A stretch of 64,000 nucleotides of DNA from Acanthamoeba sp. SK_2022b (lineage: Eukaryota > Discosea > Longamoebia > Acanthamoebidae), in NCBI GenBank assembly GCA_027943245.1, contig JANDJZ010000175.1, forward strand, positions 37,381 through 101,380. Reading direction: 5' to 3'. Shown in pieces: positions 11,167-26,100 of this stretch. A program made the position numbers and the translations under genes. Below the pieces are notes generated by a model. The model made no database searches, was not told where the DNA came from, and saw only the letters and a list, made by a program, of their open reading frames with translations. How positions within the stretch are numbered: position 1 is the stretch's first letter; each line of letters opens with the position of its first letter.

Positions 11167-11712
11167 TTATTTGCTGGTGTTGAGCATCATCGTGATGTTA
11201 TCGCCCTTCAGCAAGATCCTGCCGAGAGGCGTCCTCGTCTTGTGCTTCGTCGAGACTTCCTCCGCATCATCGAGCACAAGGTTCATGTACTCATCGAAGC
11301 CCTGTGAAAAAACAATTTAAAAAGAAAAAGAAAAATAATGAGCGGCGTGGCTGATAAGATACGGAACACTGGTTTATAATAATTATCACAATAAAAAGAA
11401 CGCCACAGCAGGGGTGCGTACAATGATGCGCCCCTCGATTCTGAGATCGGTATTTTCGTAGAGCATAATCTGGATCCTTGATTTCTGAGGAATGAATGAG
11501 AAATGGAGGCACACAGATGCCGATTCAGTGACAAACAAAATGATGAGGAGAGAAACGCACGTTCTGCAGAAACCTGAAGATCAAGTTCTGTCGCATGAAA
11601 AGCATTAACATTAGGGCATTCTTTTTTAAAGGGTGGCAGGAATTAAGAACGAGTGTGTGCGTACGATCGGCTGGGTCATAATCTTCTGCACCTTGGGTCC
11701 GCGGGCCGCCAT
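11167..11712 (-). CDS. Small nuclear ribonucleoprotein E (SmE)
   Basis: Sm-ring subunit of U1, U2, U4 and U5 snRNPs; required for splicing of the many introns in this genome. Four exons: [16 protein letters not shown] (11665-11712), NLIFRFLQN, a segment with [20 protein letters not shown], and [20 protein letters not shown] to [19 protein letters not shown]. These match the Sm1 and Sm2 motifs of SmE almost residue for residue (human ends GRIMLKGDNITLLQSVSN). Predicted length ~92 residues, the family size. It lies downstream of ATM on the same strand with ~430 bp between. Confidence 0.95.
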
Positions 11713-12146
11713 TTTGTCGTGAATCTAGACAAGCGAGGATCTGGCTCTTGTTCTTGAAGGCGAAGGATGATTGACAATTTGTGTGCAAGAAAATGACTGG
11801 AAAAAGTTGCGCCTACTTTTTGGGGCACAAAAAAAAGCACAAGCAGCCGTCCACTCGCCTTACGTTTTGTCCACGCGCACTCAAACCCTCCCGCTACAAT
11901 ACAAAGTAAGGTGTGTGCCATTCTGTGTTGTACCAAGATCACTGACAAGACCACAGCCATGGGATGGCCTTTTGGGAAGAGGGGGGCTAAACCAACCGTT
12001 ACCAGAAATAACACATAAAACTTGTTACTGTGGATTGCCAGTAAGTGTATGGGCACATTGAATGTAGCAGAAGGCACCATGGCTGCATGCCAAGACAAGA
12101 AGTAAACCATCATTGGGCAGTCTCCGCTACGAGCGCTTGTATGTCT
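11713..12146. other. Spacer between ATM 3' end and SmE start
   Basis: About 430 bp. It carries the ATM 3' flank and the SmE promoter/leader on the minus strand. Open frames exist on both strands but none has coding character. Nothing else recognised. Confidence 0.4.
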
Positions 12147-13698
12147 CTACAGCCATGGGGCCCAGCCAGCAAACATTTCAGCAAGGCGCGTGGGATCTTG
12201 AGCTTCGGTGATGAGCTGTTTGACTTGGCCCTCAACGCTCAGCGCCTGACCGTACTCGTAGCCCTGCAGCTTGGCCTTGAGCCGCAGAAGTGCGCGCTCT
12301 GCGTCCTTGTTGCCGCTTGCGCCCGATGAGCCGCCTGACTCAGCATCGCCTATAAACCACCACCCCACCAACACGTCAAAACGAAGGAAGCAGCAGCGGC
12401 AGCAAGTGTCTACAGGAAATGCGTACCGACTTCTTGGATGCCGTCATTTTGCTCGTTGTCTTCGCGCTGTAGCTGGAGAGCTTTGACGGGGGAGAGTGCC
12501 CACTTAAAAAGCGGATCGTGAATGAACACCTCCATGATGGTGAGCAAGAACTCGTGAGACGCCCGCAGCACTTGCATGGTCTCTTCGCAGCACCGTCGAA
12601 AGACCCCCTCGCAGCCGGTAATTCCCATCCCGTCGACAATGTCCCGGGTCAATCGGAAGGGGACCACTTCGGGCGTGCGGAGGGTTTTCCCCTGCTCGAA
12701 CGCGACGCCGAGATCGATGTGGACTACTTCTGCCGTAGCCTTGTCGATCAATATGTTCTGGGCATGACGATCGCCGAGACCCACCACGTAGCCTATCTCC
12801 CGCACAAACAACACAACACGCAAACATTTAGGATTCTATCAGAGAGAGAGAGAGAGAGAGCGAAGTTACGAGGACAACGGGGGGCCGAAGAGAGGACGGT
12901 GTACCGAGGATGGAGGACGAGGCCACAGAGCGGATATAATTGAGCCGGTGCTCAAACCACAGGGGAGGATCGGGGAAGTTCTCGAGGAAGAAGTGGTGGA
13001 ACACCGGCTTGAACCGATCCAACACTGAATCGAACACCTGAGCAGAGAGATGAGCCACGGGGACAACGGCATGCGCCTGGAAGTGCTTCACTAATCCCTC
13101 GAGTGGAGTACCTTGCGCCTCTTTTTGGCGGTGGCGGCTTCTTGCATCTCCTTGCGGCAATCCGAAGAGAGCATATCTTCGGGCCGGTACCGCACATGCG
13201 CGCCGGATTTGAAGTCTCGCGACGTGCCGATGAGGTACTGCCCGAGCGGAATCGTGTTCTGCACCCACTCGAGCAGGCCAGCAGACGGCGTCAAGGGAAT
13301 CACCTGCAAATTAAGAACAACAATAAAAGCCACCAGTCACGTGAGTTCAGACCGTTTACATGAAAGGGTACTCAACTGTACCTTGTAGCTCCTGGCGCGA
13401 AGTCGACGCTTCCTCGTTTCGGGGTTTTCGCGAAGCAAGATATTGACCATGAGGAACATTTGCTGCATCACTGCATCCTGCCGCAGATCATCGGAGCCTG
13501 GCCAAAGTAGTCGTTTGCTGAATGGTGAGCAAAGCTTGCACTCTCTTAAAGCTGTGTTATTGAAGGGTGCACCCTTGACGAGTTGCTTGTAATGTTGGCC
13601 GTCGGAGCCGATGCACTCAATAATCTTGGGCAAATTCAGGCCACCGGCTAGACTGAAAGTATCACTGAACCGGCTGATGGTTGTCATTCTCTGTGTAT

Positions 13699-13774
<76 letters not shown>

Positions 13775-16700
13775 ATTATTGTCGCTGTTGGACAGCACAA
13801 CTGCGTCATGGTGGGTGTACCTGGTAGTTCGCATCTGTACTTACGTCGTAGTTGATGGTCGGTACCGGTACGAGTGACAGGTTACGAACGTTACGAACCG
13901 AGCCAATCAAGGGAATCGGATTTGTCTGCACACCACGCAAAATGAGTTCGAGGGAAGGGAAGAGAGAGAGAGAGAGGAAAAAGAGACTGGTTGCCAGTTG
14001 GTCGCCAGTTTATACGAGCGCATACGAAACAAGAGAATAAAACGGGAAGGCTGGGGCACGTACCTCTCCTTTGTAGTTGGAGACGTCCATGAAGGCAAGC
14101 TCGATGTAGGCGCCGATCAGCTTCTCCATCTCCTGGATTAGCTGTTTGTGCTTTGTCGCGCGGAGCCGGGTGAGCAGATCTAGAATAAAGCAATGAGTCA
14201 GTAGCGGATAGGAATTAATGATTAGCCCTCCCTTGGGCTCTCAAGTCACCAGGGACAGCACGTACCTTTGGCGGCTGTGGCTTTGTCGTTGTCCACGAGA
14301 TAGCGATTCTTGCCCTTTTGCGCAGCGACGACGCGGTCCCCGTTGGAAAGCGCAAAGATCTGCCACAGGGCATGATGTGGATGGTCGACCGCGATGGCTT
14401 CGATGACGGTATTCAGCACGTCCTGGAAGTTGGCCGTGTCGGACCCCGGGACTTCATCGCCATCGTCCTCGCTGTCCTCGTGCTTCGCTTTGCCTTTGCC
14501 CTTGCTCTGAGCAGCAACCTTCGCTTTGCTGCGTCCTACGTACTTGGTTACTTTACCAACCGCGGCCCTGGTCTTTCCTCTCTTCTTATCAGCTCCCGCC
14601 TGTAATATATCAGTTCAAGCCGTGTCAGGTGTGGTGTGGTGTGGTGTGGTGTGGTGCGGTGCGGTGCGGTGCGTGCGCCATAAAAAGCTATAGAAAACGA
14701 GGCGGCGAGTAGCGGTTAAACCTTGGCAACCTCGACAGGAGCGGCGTGAATGCGTGAGGCGATCTGATAGATCAGCGGTACAAACTTACGGGAGGGCAAG
14801 CCCTTCTGGAGCGATTCGCTGAGTTTGAAGTTGACGGTAGGATCTTTATCCACGAACAGGACGATGTAGATGGGCGTTCAGGGCATTAGGATCTTGGAGT
14901 AGCTGAGGATTGCCTTCTCTCCGAGGACAAAAGTGTGGGACGCGCACCTGATGGGTTGTTGAACCAAAGCGAGCACAAGCGGAACATTACCCTGATGTCG
15001 TATTTGTCTCCGCTCAGCAAACACTGCAAATAGTTATCGACCGCCGAGTGCAGCAGCTCTTCTCGGTCTGCGTTTGTTGGTTGTGTGCCGTGGAAAGACA
15101 AAGCACCATATCTGTGGTTAATAGCTCTGGTAAGTGTAAGACTTGAATTACGGACGTACCCTTCTGGAGGCGTCGGTTTTCGGATTTGTCGATTTCGCAC
15201 TGCCGGCGCAGCACGATCGTGTGACGCAGCAGATCCTTGTCCTTTGGTCGAGTCTCGAGAAGCTTCTCGCACTGCTGTAGCTCCCTCTCCTTTTGTTTGC
15301 GCAGCTCCTGTGACATCGCCCACTCACTTGACTTGAGCTTTTCGACCAGGTGCCCATACAACCCTGACGTGACCCCGGACAGCGCACCACCTCGTTAGCG
15401 TCCCTAAAGAGTGAGAGAAAAGGGAAGGGTGGTGTCCGCGCGCTCACCGTCAGCATAGCGAGCCAGCGTGAAATAGGCTCGACCGCGATGGCCGTCGTCA
15501 AAGTGCTGGTAGAGCTCCACCGTCTTCTGGAGATGGTCGTTGATGACCGTAGACGAACTCTCAGAACGAGTTTCAGCAAGCCACTTGCCTGTACACGAGC
15601 GATTGGTTGGGTTGCTCAGTATCGTATTACCGACGGCAGGACAAGCCCACACGCCGCCTTGTGTTTCCGAGCGGGTGGTTTTCGTTTGTTACCTGTGCAG
15701 TAGGTAGCTTCGGCGTAGGCCCGGAGCAGACGTTCATCGAGCGGAGCGGAGCGGCCTTTGTCTGATTTGCCGCTACTGCCAGCAGCCTCCGCATGCTTGC
15801 TGTGCAGCTCTTGCAGCGACTTGGTAAGAAGCTTGCCCATGCTAATGGCCTTGTCTCCTTCGCCCTGTTACCGGAACAGTTTAACTTGACTTACTCCACT
15901 GTGCCATAGCAACAACATCAGGCATACCTGATCCCACAGTACTTGGGCTTCCGCAAGGCGCCATGACACGCTGCTGACTGCATCTTGGTGGCTCACATGT
16001 TTCAACTGCGTGCACATGGGCGAGTGTGTCACAGCTCGTTCCGTACAAGCGTTCAATTGCGTGCGTGAATACCAAATGAAAGGCCTACCTGATGAATGCA
16101 ATTGGAAGCTATCTGGAAGCACTGCGCCTTACGGGCCAGTTGAGCGAAGGTACTCAGCTGCGTCGGGAGATAATCCTCCCTTTCCAGAATCTTGAGCAGC
16201 GTCGTGCCCAGGGACAGAAGGGGCTCGATCAACTCGAAGTTGTTTTCCATCAGCGAAAGTCGCTCGCGCCAACCGCTGAGCAGGCTGTCCATCTCAGCCA
16301 CCGACGGAATTCTCTTCTTCCGCAGGCTTAACCCAGCGCTCGCTCCTGTAGCGGCAGCCCCCGCGTAATAAGATCGTGAGTGAGCTCAAGTCGAATAAGG
16401 TGGCCTGTTGGGGCTACTCTCGGATTTACCTCCTGAGGCGGGAGAAGGTGTAATATCGATTCGCTTGTCCTCCTCCCAGCGAAGATACCACGCGTGCTCG
16501 ATCTCGCCCAGGAACTGCAGCTTGGCTAGCGCCGGGTAGACACTCTTGGTACTCTCGAGGCTGGTCACGCCGATTGCACGCACTAGCTCAAGACGTGTCT
16601 TGCGCAGGTTCTTCCAAAAGACGGCTTGGTCGCCATCATGCAGCGATCTGGCGCGTGCACTCAGGACCTCATCAGCCTCAAAAACACCATTGGAATGAGT

Positions 16701-19165
16701 TCAGACGCAAGGGGGAGGAGAGACAACTACTAACCTGAGGCACTGATAGGCTCCCATGTGGAAATTGCTACTCGAAAGCGATTGAGCTTGGTCCTCTCCG
16801 CCCTCCTCTGTCACGCGAGTGAAGAGAAGCGGATTGACCGAATGGCGAAACCAATCCATCTGCCACTTGCACGTACGCCACGCCTCCTGTGGGAAGTCAG
16901 AACCCATGGTGCACGTGAGCAACATTTGATCTTCCAGAAGACTCCCTTCACGTGGAGTTCAACGAGGGAGAAGCATACGGCATATTGGAACTCAGAGAGG
17001 TCCAGGAAGTGGCTTGGGTATTGCACAGCGAAGCCGCGCAGGTAGACTTCCAACAGGTGGTGATGGCCCAGCTTCTGCAACGACGAAAGCAGTCCTTGAC
17101 ACAATGGTAGCGGAGGCTTGTTGCCTGTGTGCTGTAGCGTCATGTCGTAGACACCAAGTGCTTTGCTCCAATCGTGCTCGTGCTCGTAGGTCTTAATCCG
17201 TGAGTGGATGCTTGGAGTCGAGAAATGCGTATTCGGTTGTTAGGACGTGAGTGAGAGAGCAGCAGTGGACATACCTCTGATTACGCTGCAAGCCATAAAT
17301 GCTGTCCGGCTCGTTGATGTTGCTGTAGATCTCAAGCAGCAGCTCCATGTACGAAGGCGTCTCCTGCTGTCCGTCGACTATCATGCCGTCGCTCCCGTTG
17401 CTGTGTCCGTTGCTCGAAATGCTGCCTCCGATATCAAGGAAGCGCGAATACGACTCATCCGGCGGCAATTGCAGCTGCCCCATTTCCTTTTCGCACCACA
17501 ACTCTACGTACAGCAAGGAAGTGAGGTATGCTGAACACCTATTTGGTTGGTTGGTTGGTTGGTTGGTTGATAGAACAACACGCGTGGGTCAAGAACACCA
17601 GTCAAGAAGAAAATTGGGAGGAAGATTCCTTTTGCAGCGAGATTAGCCATTAGGTACCTCTGGGCAGCGCGCGCGATGTCCAAGAAGTTGAAGTCCTTCC
17701 AGAAGTCAGTGTGCCAGAACCTCTGGCAGCCATTCTTTGTCCCCTTTTTCTCCGGTGGAGCTTTGAAATCTCCTGCGCCGGCATCGCCGTCATCAACACA
17801 CACATAGTTAGCACCAGCGTTGGCACGAATGCCGCCCTGGATCACATACCACGCCTCTTTGCTGTGACCTGCGTGCGTTCGTCGGTGTCCTCACCTTGCA
17901 ACATGAACTGCTTCCGCAAAACGTTCAGGGTATGCAGCGTCAGCTGTATCGATTCGGTGTTGGTGTTGGCGTCACACAGGATGTAGGTCCTAATAACCAT
18001 AAGAACAAACAAAAAGGTCATGGAGTTGAGCAGTCACTTACAACCCCGCCGTGAGCCAGGCTAGCTTAAGCTCAAAGGAGGCAGAATTGTGCGGCACCTT
18101 AAGTTGTACGAGACGTATGCCGCCAGGCTCATCGTCGAAGCTGTGCTCGATCCCACCGTGGTGAGCGTGATTGTTGAATCATCGGGGAAGCAGATGACGT
18201 TCATGAGCAGAAAGGGGAACAGGAATTCTGCAAATTCGGGCTTCTTCAGGCACATCGGAGCAGACAAATGCAGCATTCTGAAGCGACAACCGTAATAAAA
18301 CCACACTCACGAGTTAATGTGCTGTCAAGCTCATAATGTCATCCAAGAACCACACACGCGCGGGGGACAAACCTATCCTTGACGGCATGCTTGGCCAACG
18401 CGTACGCAACGTGGCACACCCATTCGTTGTAGCTGTTGTATTTCTGCGGAGACCAAAGATCGGCTGTGGCGAGAGGAATCTCGGGAAGGGCGTATGGGAA
18501 GATTGGAGGCTGTAAACGATGTTGGTGAGCAGTCCCAACACACAGCCACGCATACATCACGCAACCTCTTGACCAGAAGATCAGAGCGGGGAAAGGAGAA
18601 AGATGAAAGAGGACCTTTGCGTTCTTGACCGAAGGGCGGTAGGGCATCAGTTCCTCCTTGATCTCCTCGTTGAGAGCGTTGAGGGCGCTGTTTCCAGAGT
18701 TGGTGCAGAGGACAGCTTTCAAGCAGTTGGATGCCATGTGCAGAACGTCCACGTCGGCGTCGGTAAGGTAGGCGTTCAGCAGCTCCAGGATAGAGATCTG
18801 TCCCCCAAGAAGTGTTCCCCAGAAGAGAGCGTAAGTGGATCATGGCACATGGCATACAACTCTAGAGAGAAGCTACAATGAGAATATGTGGAGAGCTCCC
18901 CCCCCTGACGCACCTTGGCCGCCTTGGTATGCTGTTCCTTGGAAGCCTGTCCCGTGTGTCCACCAGCGGATTGCGAAGTGTCACGCGGGAAAGAGAAGGC
19001 AATGGCGTAAGGATCGACAGCACCCAGTTCACCCAGGCATTCTCCGGCCATCTGCTGGATGGCACTGTCGTATTGCGGCGCGCAGAGCTGTACAAGCTCC
19101 CAAATCAACCGATCGATCAGGCTCTGCTGTGTCTCGGCACCTTGCGAAGCAACTAGTACCAAAGC

Positions 19166-19196
<31 letters not shown>

Positions 19197-20154
19197 CGAG
19201 AGAAGGTGAGAGTGAGCTGATATGCAATACGACAAAATCGTACCATCGATGGAAGGCGTTTGGTGCTGATGCTGCTGACCCAGATAGGGCGTCTGGGCCT
19301 GCTTCAAGAGGCAGGTAAGATCCGTCTTGGAGGTCTTGAGTAGCTTCTTGAGATGAGCCAGCGAAGCAATCTTCGTGGCAACGGAGATGGCCGAAGACGC
19401 CGCAACCTTGTGTGCCATGGAACCTGTGCCAGCTCCTGCCCACATGCGTATGAAGCGCTCGATCTCTTCAGCCAGGCTGTATTCGCCTCGCATACTGGCA
19501 CACATGCACATGAACGTGAAGAGGGAGGGAGAGAGCGGTGGTAGCAGTGAAAGGCCGACATGAGTTGATGTGCTTACAGAGCGTATTAGGGAAAAACCAC
19601 ACCGAGTACAACGTACGTACCTGTAGTAGATTTTGTTGATCCCGCTGAACACAGGACTGTCGGGAAATGGATCCAGACGAAGGATTGCGTCCTTGATCTG
19701 CATTTGCTTCATCAGCAGAGAGAGCACAGAGAGTGCTTCAAGCTGTCCCGGCTTGTTGACTCTTTGGGCGAGCGGAACGAGGGAAGTCACAATAGCCTTG
19801 AGATGATGGCCTAGCCGCTTGCCGTTCTTCTCCAGAGCGAGTGTCTGTTATGCCACCAGGTGGCGGGTGGGTAGATGGTAGTGGGGGTTAATTGGAGACA
19901 TAAGACCCTCTACCCTCAAGGGCGCATTTCCCGGTACCGATAATTGCTTGAGCAGGCCGCAAGCGAGGGGAGCCAGGTTTGGGTTGTTGATTGAGCGCAG
20001 GATGGTATGGATGACATCACGGAGCACACTGGCGGTACAAGCATTATCGCCCAGTATGTCCACAAACAGCGCCAGCACCCGGAACACCCGCAGTTGTTCC
20101 TGGACCCCCGTCAAGCTGTCAACAACAGGTGCAGAGACAGCGCGTGCGGAGGTC

Positions 20155-20185
<31 letters not shown>

Positions 20186-23100
20186 CGAGAGAGAGAGGGG
20201 ACTAGGCGCAGTACTTGGCGTCGGTGTGCTGTGGCCAGGCACTGGTTGAGATGAAGCAGAATTTTCTGCACCCGGTCTTTCGTTTTGAAGAATAGGGAGA
20301 CCACTTCCACCTTGAACCCTTGAGCCAAGTGTTTCAGCACATTTTTGATGGTGTCGGCGGAGAAGTAGAGATTGCTATCGTCGTCTTCCTCCTCTTCATT
20401 CTCCTGGGCGGACTGACTCTCACTATCTCCAACTGTGGCCGCACAAGGAGCAGGGAGGTGAGCGGCGCAACAGTGGGAAATTAATGCAGGTCGTGTGTAC
20501 ACACCTTCGGACGATTGGGTCTTGGTGAGATCGAGCAGCTTGATGAGGATCGTGTCAAGCTCTTTGGGGATCAGCTGATTGACAATCTCCGCGCCCACGA
20601 ACGTAGGCAGGAAGGTGTCGCAGATGTACATGCCCAAGTCCTTCTTCTCCTTGCTTGGGGCATAGTAGAGCGGAAACGTTTGCGCAAAGATGTCCGGGTA
20701 GTACTGCAGCACTGCACACAACCGGAGGTAAGCAACGGCATGTTACGTATGACACACGCCAACAATGTAGCATAAGCGCGCCAACGTACTGAGCTTTTCG
20801 GGGGTGACGCCCAGATGTTGTGCGACAAGCTCGATGTTGTCTCTGTCTGTAAGGTAGACGAGCTTGGGCAGAAGAATGGCCGCGAAATGGCGGAGAAAGT
20901 CCGTAAGATTCGGTTCGTTGAGGAGTTGAGTCGGGAAGAGGTGTAGCGGGAACTTGGCTTCACACCACCGGCCCAGGAGGAAAGACAGGTGATCCGAGAG
21001 CAGTGACTGGGTCGAGGGATAGGAAAGAGTCAGCGCGACGTGCTCGATGACGTAGGCGACGAGGTCGGACATCTCCGATGCTGACCCTCCTTTATCTTCC
21101 CCAATTCGGTCATCCTCTTCGTCGACGCGCTTTTCTTTTCCCTTGCGGGACCTGGGTGCTGCGGGCTCTTCTTTCTCGCCACACCCGCTGATAACGCACA
21201 GCTCGAAGAGAATGCGCTGCTCGTTGTCCGGCGACACACAAGCAATCTCACCTAGAGTGAGCAGAGCGGTGACCCTTCCCTCCTCGGATTTGTACTTGCC
21301 TGGTGGTCACGACGCAGCAGCAGCAGCAGCGGCATGTCAGCCACGACACGCAATTGGGCGCCAAGCCGGAAAGGGGCCGGAAACGCACTGATGGGCAACA
21401 ACTGGGGAGACAAGTCGTTGAATATCTGGGTCTGGTGCGGATAGAGCGAGAAGAATAGGGTGATAGCTTGGCTCATGTACTTGCGCACTTGATAGCTCGG
21501 ATCCTAGTAGGCATTCACGATCAGCTTTAACTGCCATCGCGTCCCACTCCGCAAGAGAGGACAAGTATAACACGCAGGTCTGGTACGTACCTGGAGCAGC
21601 TTGAGGAAAACCTCGGAAAAGTCTTCGCCGTCCTCTTCGTCCAGGTTCAGAAACTCGCGAACGCACTGAGCTAGCGCCACACGGGTGGGCCAGCTGATCT
21701 TGCCGTTCTCCCACAGGGCAACGAAGGTTTTCAGCAAGGAGGTGCCGACCTTGATCGCGAACTTTCTGTCCTCCTCAGAGTGGATAGTCTGCGCAGGAGA
21801 GCAGAGCCGTTGTATTCAGCTCAGATGCACGGGCAATGAAATGAAAGATAAGTGTACCTTGGCGTTCAGGAGACTAATGACTCGCTCGACGACTCGCAAC
21901 AGGTTTCGACGCACGCACTCGCGCCCAAAGGCGTCTGGCTGGGAGGTAAGCCGTCTGATACCTGTCAAAACCTGAACGTCCCGACCAAATATCGTCAGGT
22001 CGATTGAGCTCCCGTTTCTTCTCCTTCAACACTGGCCCCACTCCAACGTTTAGGCCACCTTTTTGATGTAGCTTGCTTTCGTCTCCGCTGAGATCTCAGA
22101 AAGCGTTGGAGGGTAGATGTTATCGTCACAGAACATGCTGTCTTTATCCAGGGAAGGAGCTGATCCAGAGGTTAGCCCGACAACCCCGCAGAGCATTCAC
22201 GATATTCGTGTGAAGGGAGGGTATGTGTGTACCAGTAGCATGCGTCGGTTTGGTATGGCAAATGTCCAGCAGATGCGCAGCGAGCTCGAACTTGAAATCG
22301 ACGACCTGGGTGAGCTTGAACAGTTCCACCAAGACGTCACCAACATGCTCGACGGACTGCGAGAGCTGCGACGTGGCAACCTTGGCAATCGTGCGGGCCG
22401 CCATCAACACGCAGTCGTCATCAGGCGTGCTGGCAATTTCGCCTTCGGAAGGGATAGGAAAAATGAAACGTTAACTACGCTTCGACGACAGGCCAATGGG
22501 AGTGGATGAGTACTCGAAGTCGCCCCGCTTGCTCCGGCGTCACCAAAGCTCTCTTGCTTGACGCGCCCTCCGCGCAGAGGACTTTGCACGACTGGGACTT
22601 CCTCCATCAGATCCAGATCGACAGCGTCAAGCCGAGAGTGAGAACTCGTGGCAATGAGTGCCTACCGAGCATTGAATAGCGAGAGAAAGAAGAGAGAGAG
22701 AGAGAGAGAGAGAACGTGTGAGCGAGGTTGAACCTATGGGGAAAATGGCGAAAGCAAACCGCACTTGATTCTCCTTGCTCTGCTTTTGAGCAGTTGAGCA
22801 GTAGTCCTGGAGATAGCCGACCAGAAAGGCTGTCAGCGGTTGTAAGAGATGCTGGTACCGGTCCAGCGGATTACTCGAGCCGCTCACGCTCTCCGCAGAG
22901 GAGCTCGACAAGCCTGCGCTTGCTCCACCGGCGGATTTAGGCATGCCACCACTTTCGCCGCTTGGCTTCTTGGGCCGCGTGGGAGGTGTCCTCGGGCTCT
23001 CGGTAGAGGTAAGTCTGCGCATGGCCTTCGGGCAACCGCGGGATGCCGCCCATGATCTGACCAACGAGTAGAGTCGCTGGAGGAGTTGGTGGAGGAGCTG

Positions 23101-26100
23101 GGGGTGCGTGGTGAGCAGAGGCACGTTGGAAGCCAAGAAGCCGAGCAGGGTGCTTAGGGAAGAGTCGGCCAGCGTCATCACCCGCTCCACATCGACAGCG
23201 AGAAGCGAGTAGTCAGCCTTTGATGACACCGACGACGACGACGACGACGACGACGCCGACGAAGAAAGGAGCTGCGGGAGAAGAATGACGATGATCTGAG
23301 CGAGGTTGCAGATCTCCACGAGGACAAGTGTCAGCTTGTGCTTATCGAGGCCCATGGTCTTCAGTTTCTGCGCGCTGTCGAAGAGGGCGCGTCCGAGGCC
23401 CACCAGCTCGTCCGTGCGGCTGCAGAGCAGTTCCACGCAGGTGCTCTGAAGTCGTATGCGTAGAGGCACCGAGATCTGGCTCTTGCTGAAGTGGTTCTTG
23501 TTCGGCGGCTTGCTGCCGGCTGGGACAGGCTGGTCATTGGCGTACAGCTTGCGCGAGCAGTTCACCTCTGCCAGCCTCCGCTCTACCATTTGAGACTCGG
23601 TGAGCCGTGACCCTGTGACACAGCGTCGCCGCGAGTTAGCCGAATCCGGTGGCATACACCACTTATTCACGTGTGCGCATGTACCCAAGTACTCCTCGAT
23701 TCCTGCGAATGCTGGAGAGTCCAAAGGGTCGGCTGTCGAAAAGTCAAGCGAGGCAGCAGCGACGTTCCTGCGAAAGGGATCAGGGTCAAAGCCCCACTTG
23801 GCCTCATGGTGGTCGGAAGGGTCCTCCTTGATGGTAGGCGACGGCCCTGGTCGAAGCAGCGCGACGACAGCCGAGACGATGAGGTAGGGCGAGATCGGCT
23901 TGAGCAAGTTCTTGGAGAGGCGGACGTTGATGGTGTCGCGATTGAGAGACAAAAGTAGCCATTCCACGAGTCTCTCCCTCTGGGTGATCTGGCCACTGCC
24001 TTGATTATCCTTCGAACTCGAGTCGGTAGAGGAAGAATCGCCGAAGTGAAGGCGCTTCTTCATCGTCCCGCGCGCGACTTCGGCCCCTCCCCACTCCGCC
24101 GCTGTGTCCTTGACCTCGTGGCGTCGAAGGAAGCTGATCACAAACTCGATGGCAGCAATACAGCACTTGGCAGGCTCGTTGAATAGGGACGCCTTCCAGA
24201 GCTCGCCCTGCGACTCGCGCACCAGCTTGCCATCGATGAGGTCGTGGTCGAGAATCTCCTTCATGAGTGTCAATGCTAGTTCGCTGCTGCCAGAGTTGTA
24301 GTAGGCCATCTTCCTCACCAGCGTCTCCCAGACGCCTTGCCAGAGCAGGTCTACCGTACTCCTGTCCACGAGCCTGCGCTGCGATTCGGTTTTCCTGAAC
24401 GGCGCACGCTCAGCGAGGAGGTTCGGAGCTGGCTCGAGAGCGGACACCTCCAGGTCGGCGGCGTAAGTGGTCTGAACGGTCTTGACCAGCCCGATGAGTC
24501 CAGCCAGAGTCCACGCCTGTTTGGAATTAGTACGCCGCCACATATATATACACACACACACACAGAGAGAGAAAGGAAAGTATAGGTGAGTGTAATCACA
24601 GCCTAAACGGCGAGAGGAAAGGGGAGGAAGTCTACCTCAACCTCGGGCTTGTCAGAAAGATCTCCCTTGAGAATTATTGAAAGAGACTCAACGCATTGCA
24701 GGTGATGCTTGGGCGGTAAGAGGTGTGGATGCTTACTCAGCATCACCGTCAACAGCTGCAACCACGGCAGAACCGAGGATGAAAGAACGAAGCTTCCGTC
24801 GTCTGCGCCGATTATGGAGATGCTGCCACCGCTGCTTCGACGCCCTGGTAAATGGTTGGCGACTTAGCTGAGCCAGGTGCTTGGCCAGCCGAGTAAGTGC
24901 GGGAAGTGGGAGGGTGTACCTTCGGCCACACTTGGGACGAGCAGGTTGCCGCTGTTGCCGCTGGCGGCGCCGATCACTACAGGAGAGGGAAGAGCCGACA
25001 GCAGCAGCTCAAACACGTCTGTATGTTTCCGTCGCTTTCGAGACTTGTTGGTCTCCGAGTCAGTGCTGCTGCTGCTCGCGCTCGTGGGCTGGTTCTTTCG
25101 CTTTAACTCCTCGCCTCCATGTTCCAGTAGATCCTGCGGTGGCCAACACGGAGAGTTGATCAACTCGGGGCGTGCGATGAAGTCTAAAAGGTGCCTCTAA
25201 GGAGCTGAGGGCGCGACCCTACCTCTGAGGATGAAGAAACGACCAAACACGCTCGACGATGGGACATGTGGAGAAAGACATCCACTGCAAACTCCAAGAA
25301 GGAGCGCCACCGGTCTTCCAGGTACAGAGGGTCCTCTTCGTTGAAGCGAGACTGCCGCATGCGATTGCTGCCAATGCATCAAGAACTCATCAGGCACGAG
25401 CATGGATGCGCTGCTGTCATACAAATTGAGCGCCAGCTTTCAAATGAAAGTTACCTGGAGAGAAGCTGGTAGGCCTGACCTGCACTCCTCTCGAGCTCCT
25501 TTGTTGTCAGGTCGAACAGCGTGTCCAGGTAATCGATGCCATAGTGCAGCCCGACAATGGCGCCCTCTGCAAGTCGCAGGGTCAATTAAAAAACGCACAC
25601 GTACACACGACCGTTACGGTCCGGGCGCTGTGCTGGCGTACCGACAGTGGAATTGGGCATGGTGGACAGAATCTTGCCCGTAAACGAAGTGTGGAGCAGG
25701 AGTTGAAGGCGGAAGAAGTAAATGATCTGCTCCTTGAGCAACTGCTGCCGAGTGTCCCATCGTTTGAGCAAGGTCATGTGGAGTTCTTTTCCCAATTTGC
25801 GCACGCGTGCTCCTTCATCCATTGCACAGGTCTGCACCAGATAATTAAGGGCTGACAACAGAGTGGCTGAAAAGGAGGTGGGTCAGTGACATCAAGGCCA
25901 AGGTTTGGCCCCCAGGCAGGAGACCTGTATAGGACGACCGAGGCGGGAAAAATCACCTGATGGTTTGTTGTCTTCCATGTGCTCGGAGAAATATCTAGTG
26001 AAGAACGTGTTGAACTTGGTGAAGAACGGTGCCAGCTCCATGGGGTAGTGCGTCAGCAGGCAGTGGTAAGTGCGAGCGTAGATTTGGTGCTCGATGGCAG

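Noticed and set aside
11676..12113. 145-residue minus-strand frame between ATM and SmE
   Set aside because: Overlaps the SmE first exon in another frame; no recognisable features.
13337..13834. Cys-Val repeat frame in the ATM gene
   Set aside because: Translation of the (AC)n intron repeat; real kinase exons lie on both sides.
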